Shown in pieces: positions 11,614 to 15,294 of a DNA stretch of 15,294 nucleotides. The DNA comes from HK-STAS-PATE-36 sp964610345 (GTDB taxonomy: Bacteria > Patescibacteriota > Saccharimonadia > Saccharimonadales > JAGQNJ01). The position numbers and the translations under genes are program-made. Every line of letters begins with the position of its first letter. The stretch's first letter is position 1. Location: positions 1 to 15,294 of the forward strand of contig CAZSVQ010000020.1 of NCBI GenBank assembly GCA_964610345.1, written 5' to 3'. Below the pieces are notes generated by a model that worked only from the letters and a program-made list of their open reading frames with translations, was not told where the DNA came from and did not search any database.

Positions 11614-14427
11614 TTATTTTAATACTTGTTTCAAAAATTGGCCTGTATATGAGTTTTTAACTTTGGTGATTTGCTCTGGTGTACCCTGTGCTACGATACT
11701 ACCGCCATTTTGCCCACCATCTGGCCCCATATCAATTACATGGTCAGCCGATTTAATTACATCCAAGTTGTGTTCTATAACCACCATACTATTGCCAGTA
11801 TCAACCAAAGCATGCAAAACATGCAATAACTTGTCTACGTCAGCCATGTGCAAGCCAGTAGTTGGTTCGTCCAAAATATACAAAGTTCGGCCAGTTGCTC
11901 GCCTAGACAATTCACTAGCTAGTTTAATCCGTTGAGCCTCACCACCACTTAAAGTTGTTGCTGGCTGGCCAAGTGTAATATAACCGAGACCAACATCGAC
12001 AAGAGTTTGGAGTTTACGTGCGATTGTTGGGATATTATTAAAAAATTCCAGGGCTGATTCGCAGGTCATACCAAGCACATCGCTAATTGTTTTACCTTTA
12101 AAATGAATCTCTAGTGCTTCGCGGTTATAGCGTTGACCTTTGCAAACCTCACATGAAACATAGACATCTGGTAAAAAGTGCATCTCGATTTTAATAATGC
12201 CATCACCGGCACAGTTTTCACAGCGTCCACCTTTAACATTAAAACTAAACCGGCCAGGGCCGTAACCTCTTAACTTAGCTTCTGGAACGCTGGCAAAAAG
12301 TTCTCGGATAGGCGTAAAAACACCCGTGTAGGTTGCGGGGTTGGAGCGTGGTGTTCGGCCAATTGGTGATTGATCGATAATTATAGCTTTGTCTAATTGC
12401 TTAATCCCCTCGATATCATCATGCTTACCGGGCACTGAATTAGCCCGATGTAACCGCGCAGCCAGCTCCTTGGCCAAAATATCATTTATAAGTGTTGATT
12501 TGCCCGACCCTGACACTCCACTAACCACAACTAGCATACCTAGTGGTATATCAACGCTAACCTCTTTAAGGTTATGTTCGCGAGCACCTTTAATACTCAA
12601 GACTTTGCCATTACCTAATCGTCGTTTTTTGGGAATAGCAATCTTCTTTTTGCCACTCAAGTATTGCCCAGTTACACTTTTGCTATTTTTTATGACCTCT
12701 TCGGGTGTCCCTTCGGCCACAATATATCCACCATGAATCCCGGCACCTGGACCAATATCTACCAAGTAGTCGGCAGTTCTAATGGTGTCTTCGTCATGCT
12801 CGACGACTATCACTGTATTACCGAGATCACGCAAGTGCTGAAGTGTAGAAATTAAGCGTTCATTGTCGCGCTGATGCAGGCCAATTGACGGCTCATCCAA
12901 AACATACAAAACACCCATTAAACCAGATCCGATTTGGGTAGCCAAGCGGATACGTTGCGCTTCTCCACCAGACAAGGTTGCCGCACTCCGTAATAAGTTA
13001 AGATAATTTAGCCCGACATCGCGTAAAAATTCTAACCTTGCCCTGATTTCTTTAAGAACCTGCGAGGCGATATGTAGTTCAGTCTCAGACAATTTAATTT
13101 TAGCAAAGTAATCACAAGCATCATCAATTGATAGTTCGCAAATATCCATGATAGATTTATCGCCAACTGTGACTGCTAAAACTTCTGGTCGTAATCGTTT
13201 GCCATTACAGGCATGACAAGGCCGTTCTTGCATAAACCGTTCGATATCACGGCGAATAAAATCGCTATCGGTTTCTTTATGGCGACGTTCCAAATTTGGG
13301 ATAACCCCCTCAAAGGTCGACTCGTAAGACCGGCCAACCCCCAAGGTAATAGAATATTTTTGATTTCCAGTTCCGTATAAGATTCGCTGTAAATTAACAG
13401 GTGATATTTCACCAGTTGGCACGTGAACACTAAACCCATATTCGTCACCAACAGCTTGAATCTTCTTCATGTACCAAGCGTCGACATTAATCCGGTTAAA
13501 TGGACGAATCGCCCCCTCAGCCAAGGTCAAATTACCGTTTGGTATCACTAAATCTGGGTCAACCTCCAAACGAGACCCTAACCCTGTACAAACTGGGCAA
13601 GCCCCGTGCGGGCTGTTAAAACTGAAAGTTCGCGGTTCTAACTCTGGGATTAGTACATCTGGGTGGTCAACGCAAGCATACATCAATGTATGGACAGATT
13701 CTTCATCACTGTCGGCATTTAAAACCTTAACTTTACCGTCAGCAATTTCGAGCGTTTGCTCAACTGATTGACTTAAACGCCCAATATTATCGACATTATT
13801 AGTTAAACGGTCGGCCACAATCTCTATGGTATGTTTTTTGGCTTTATCAAGTTCCGGAAACTCATCTAGCGCATAAATAACCCCATCCACTCGCACTCGC
13901 GCAAAACCTGCCCGCTGATATTGCTCTGGAATATGTTCAAATGCTCCCTTTTTATCAATTACCACTGGTGCCAATATTATTAACCTTGCATCAATATTGT
14001 TACGAGTTATATTGTCGACTATTGCCTGAGTGGTTTGTTTGGTGACCGGTTTTTTGCAGACTGGGCAATGTGGCGTGCCAATACGAGCATACAATAACCG
14101 TAAATAATCATAAATTTCGGTAACGGTTGCTACCGTAGAACGTGGGTTTCGGCTTGTTGATTTTTGGTCAATACTAATGGCTGGGCTCAAACCATCAATT
14201 TGGTCTACATCAGGTTTTTCCATTAAGCCCAAGAATTGACGCGCGTAACTACTCAAGCTTTCAACGTAGCGGCGTTGGCCTTCAGCATATATCGTATCAA
14301 AAGCTAGTGAAGATTTACCCGACCCACTCAAGCCTGTAATTACTACCAACTTATCGCGAGGTATCTCTAATGATATTTCTTTGAGGTTATGTTCGCGAGC
14401 ACCCTTAACTACAATTGCATCATTCAT
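11614..14427 (-). CDS. uvrA: UvrABC excinuclease subunit A
   Basis: UvrA is the ATP-driven damage sensor of nucleotide excision repair, loading UvrB onto lesions. The 937-residue product is full length with two ABC ATPase modules: Walker A GLSGSGKSS (32-40) and GVSGSGKST (637-645); signatures LSGGEAQRI (485-493 and 826-834); Walker B LYVLDEPS (507-514) and LYILDEPT (849-856). Zinc sites: C736, C739, C759 and C762 form the expected second finger. The first site has C277 and C280 but its partner pair is C252 and H255 (CVDH), where most UvrA have CxxC. Extra CxxC pairs occur at 121/124 and 404/407. The ATG at 14427 lies 11 nt after a TATAAT, with no Shine-Dalgarno. uvrA is followed by the ABM gene after 19 nt. 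Confidence 0.97.
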   Translation of the reverse strand: MNDAIVVKGAREHNLKEISLEIPRDKLVVITGLSGSGKSSLAFDTIYAEGQRRYVESLSSYARQFLGLMEKPDVDQIDGLSPAISIDQKSTSRNPRSTVATVTEIYDYLRLLYARIGTPHCPVCKKPVTKQTTQAIVDNITRNNIDARLIILAPVVIDKKGAFEHIPEQYQRAGFARVRVDGVIYALDEFPELDKAKKHTIEIVADRLTNNVDNIGRLSQSVEQTLEIADGKVKVLNADSDEESVHTLMYACVDHPDVLIPELEPRTFSFNSPHGACPVCTGLGSRLEVDPDLVIPNGNLTLAEGAIRPFNRINVDAWYMKKIQAVGDEYGFSVHVPTGEISPVNLQRILYGTGNQKYSITLGVGRSYESTFEGVIPNLERRHKETDSDFIRRDIERFMQERPCHACNGKRLRPEVLAVTVGDKSIMDICELSIDDACDYFAKIKLSETELHIASQVLKEIRARLEFLRDVGLNYLNLLRSAATLSGGEAQRIRLATQIGSGLMGVLYVLDEPSIGLHQRDNERLISTLQHLRDLGNTVIVVEHDEDTIRTADYLVDIGPGAGIHGGYIVAEGTPEEVIKNSKSVTGQYLSGKKKIAIPKKRRLGNGKVLSIKGAREHNLKEVSVDIPLGMLVVVSGVSGSGKSTLINDILAKELAARLHRANSVPGKHDDIEGIKQLDKAIIIDQSPIGRTPRSNPATYTGVFTPIRELFASVPEAKLRGYGPGRFSFNVKGGRCENCAGDGIIKIEMHFLPDVYVSCEVCKGQRYNREALEIHFKGKTISDVLGMTCESALEFFNNIPTIARKLQTLVDVGLGYITLGQPATTLSGGEAQRIKLASELSRRATGRTLYILDEPTTGLHMADVDKLLHVLHALVDTGNSMVVIEHNLDVIKSADHVIDMGPDGGQNGGSIVAQGTPEQITKVKNSYTGQFLKQVLK

Positions 14428-14438
14428 AAAGTTGACTA

Positions 14439-14444
14439 ATTATA
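14439..14444 (-). promoter_or_regulatory. uvrA -10 box, short leader
   Basis: Minus strand TATAAT ends 11 nt before the uvrA ATG, predicting a leader of about 4 to 5 nt. No clear -35 and no SOS box of the E. coli or Bacillus type was seen around it. Confidence 0.5.
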
Positions 14445-14464
14445 CGCCAAATTCAAGGATTTTT

Positions 14465-15079
14465 CTAGTCTCTTTGGTGCCGCAAAGGCGGATCTACCCT
14501 TAACGTGTCGAGTGTGACCTCTTCTGGTACGATTTCTTGGATGTGATGAGCGATGATTTGCTTATCTACAATAGGCAAGCCCGGTACGCGCACCAAGCCA
14601 ATATGCGGTGTAAACTTACCCCTTATATTTACATGTAACGCTCTTAAAGCTGAAGTAGCGTAGCTATATTCGTCAGCCACAGTTTGATTGTGGTCTAATC
14701 TAACGACTAAAGTTTCATCTCGGCGGTCCATTAAGCTAACACGCCCTAACGAAGCAATTATCGGCAAATGCCTCGACTGTTCACAGCCGGTGTTTATGCG
14801 GTCAATAGCCTCATGAGTATTAAAACCTTGGGCAAAACCTTGAAGTTCTCTTGTTAATTTACGTTTTTCTAAATAAGTAACATGCATGGCACCAGGGTCG
14901 CGGAGTTGCGTAGATTCAGGCAGAATACCGTCATCTTTAAATAATTTCATCAGCTCATAAAGCTCTTCTGCTGAGTCCATTCCAACTGGCCTAAACATAC
15001 CAAAAACATCCGATCTGCCGGTTTTTGATTTTTGATGCTGGCGCCTATTGCCGGCGTTTGGGTGATTTTTTCTAACCAT
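14465..15079 (-). CDS. 2H phosphoesterase-like protein
   Basis: The 204-residue product resembles the 2H phosphoesterase (2'-5' RNA ligase-like) superfamily, whose members open or close cyclic phosphates on RNA or nucleotides using two HxT/S motifs. The first motif is clear: AMHVTYL (64-70, H66 and T68). The second is in the right place, FTPHIGLVRV (156-165), but reads HIG, lacking the hydroxyl residue. The protein starts with a basic, disordered stretch of about 25 residues (MVRKNHPNAGNRRQHQKSKT) that may bind nucleic acid. GGGAG about 10 nt upstream supports the ATG at 15079. It is divergent from the next gene, and 37 nt separate it from uvrA. The fold assignment is moderate; activity is uncertain. 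Confidence 0.6.
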   Translation of the reverse strand: MVRKNHPNAGNRRQHQKSKTGRSDVFGMFRPVGMDSAEELYELMKLFKDDGILPESTQLRDPGAMHVTYLEKRKLTRELQGFAQGFNTHEAIDRINTGCEQSRHLPIIASLGRVSLMDRRDETLVVRLDHNQTVADEYSYATSALRALHVNIRGKFTPHIGLVRVPGLPIVDKQIIAHHIQEIVPEEVTLDTLRVDPPLRHQRD

Positions 15080-15117
15080 TATTACAATTCTCCCTTATGG
15101 TTACGAATATTGTAATA
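15080..15117 (-). promoter_or_regulatory. Promoter region with 9-bp inverted repeat
   Basis: TATTACAAT (15080-15088) and ATTGTAATA (15109-15117) are perfect inverted arms separated by 20 nt. On the minus strand the upstream arm contains the likely -10 box TACAAT (15109-15114), and the downstream arm abuts the start codon at 15079. This fits a two-site operator, or a hairpin around the GGGAG ribosome site if transcription starts further upstream. Confidence 0.45.
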
Positions 15118-15167
15118 CATAAATAATTGTGATGTTGGTGTGTTTTAGGCTACAACACGCACAAATT

Positions 15168-15176
15168 TGGTAAAAT
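15168..15176 (+). promoter_or_regulatory. Extended -10 promoter of the 15187 gene, leaderless start
   Basis: Plus strand TGGTAAAAT ends 10 nt before the ATG at 15187, leaving about 4 nt of leader. Just upstream, GTGTGTT (15138-15144) can pair with AACACGC (15154-15160) around a 9-nt loop, a possible operator. Confidence 0.5.
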
Positions 15177-15186
15177 AAATACATAT

Positions 15187-15294
15187 ATGGCGAGAAAAAG
15201 AGAAGTTTTCAAAGAACATCTAAATAAAAATAGGTCATTGCCACAGAAAATTGCAATCGATATTCTGGGGGTTCTTTTAATAATTGCAGCTGGG
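15187..15294 (+). CDS. Start of a membrane protein, 5' fragment
   Basis: Thirty-six codons are visible: a basic N-terminus (MARKREVFKEHLNKNRSLPQ) followed by the start of a hydrophobic helix (IAIDILGVLLIIAAG). The charge pattern predicts an inside-facing N-terminus. The gene runs off the right edge; function cannot be assigned. The ATG is supported by the TGGTAAAAT box 10 nt upstream. Confidence 0.65.
   Translation, partial: MARKREVFKEHLNKNRSLPQKIAIDILGVLLIIAAG

Overview
The window is AT-rich bacterial DNA with small intergenic gaps, two runs of N, and a set of short housekeeping genes. It looks like a scaffold from a reduced-genome bacterium of the Patescibacteria/CPR type, with Saccharibacteria the best guess. 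That placement is inference, from a shortened UvrC, compact layout, a DedA protein, L25, and many -10 boxes lying directly in front of start codons. TGA is a normal stop here (dedA and the gene at 6220 end in it), which argues against code-25 lineages. No rRNA, tRNA or CRISPR array was seen.

Layout. 1-379: N-terminal piece of an Xaa-Pro aminopeptidase-like gene (minus). 380-803: non-coding, packed with a short palindromic repeat family. 804-2246: a two-gene minus-strand unit for a collagen-like protein and a glycine-rich (tail-fibre/adhesin-like) protein, with one more copy of the palindrome beyond its promoter. 2421-3902: uvrC. 3931-6072: a large membrane-anchored, apparently three-domain cell-wall hydrolase. 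6220-6828: a GC-rich four-helix membrane protein of unknown function, divergent from the hydrolase gene and followed by a very strong 89-nt hairpin. 6949-7836: trhO. 8066-9703: an ABC exporter half-transporter with a long structured leader and an assembly gap in its ATPase domain. 9749-10393: rplY (L25). 10468-11064: dedA, with a second gap near its end. 11265-14427: uvrA followed by a small ABM-like monooxygenase gene. 14465-15079: a 2H-phosphoesterase-like gene. 15187-15294: start of a membrane protein.

How the genes relate. UvrA and UvrC belong to nucleotide excision repair; uvrB is not in the window. The envelope theme is strong: cell-wall hydrolase, collagen-like and glycine-rich proteins, ABC exporter, DedA and two uncharacterised membrane proteins. 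For an epibiotic lifestyle these are the obvious host-contact candidates, but that is inference.

Expression signals. Genes at the head of a transcript (pepP-like, uvrC, trhO, dedA, uvrA, the 15187 gene) have a TATAAT-like box 7 to 13 nt before the start codon and no Shine-Dalgarno site, which predicts leaderless or near-leaderless mRNAs. Genes with a leader or inside an operon (rplY, the ABC gene, the ABM gene) carry clear AGGAG/GGAGG sites. Two divergent gene pairs share or interlock their -35 boxes.
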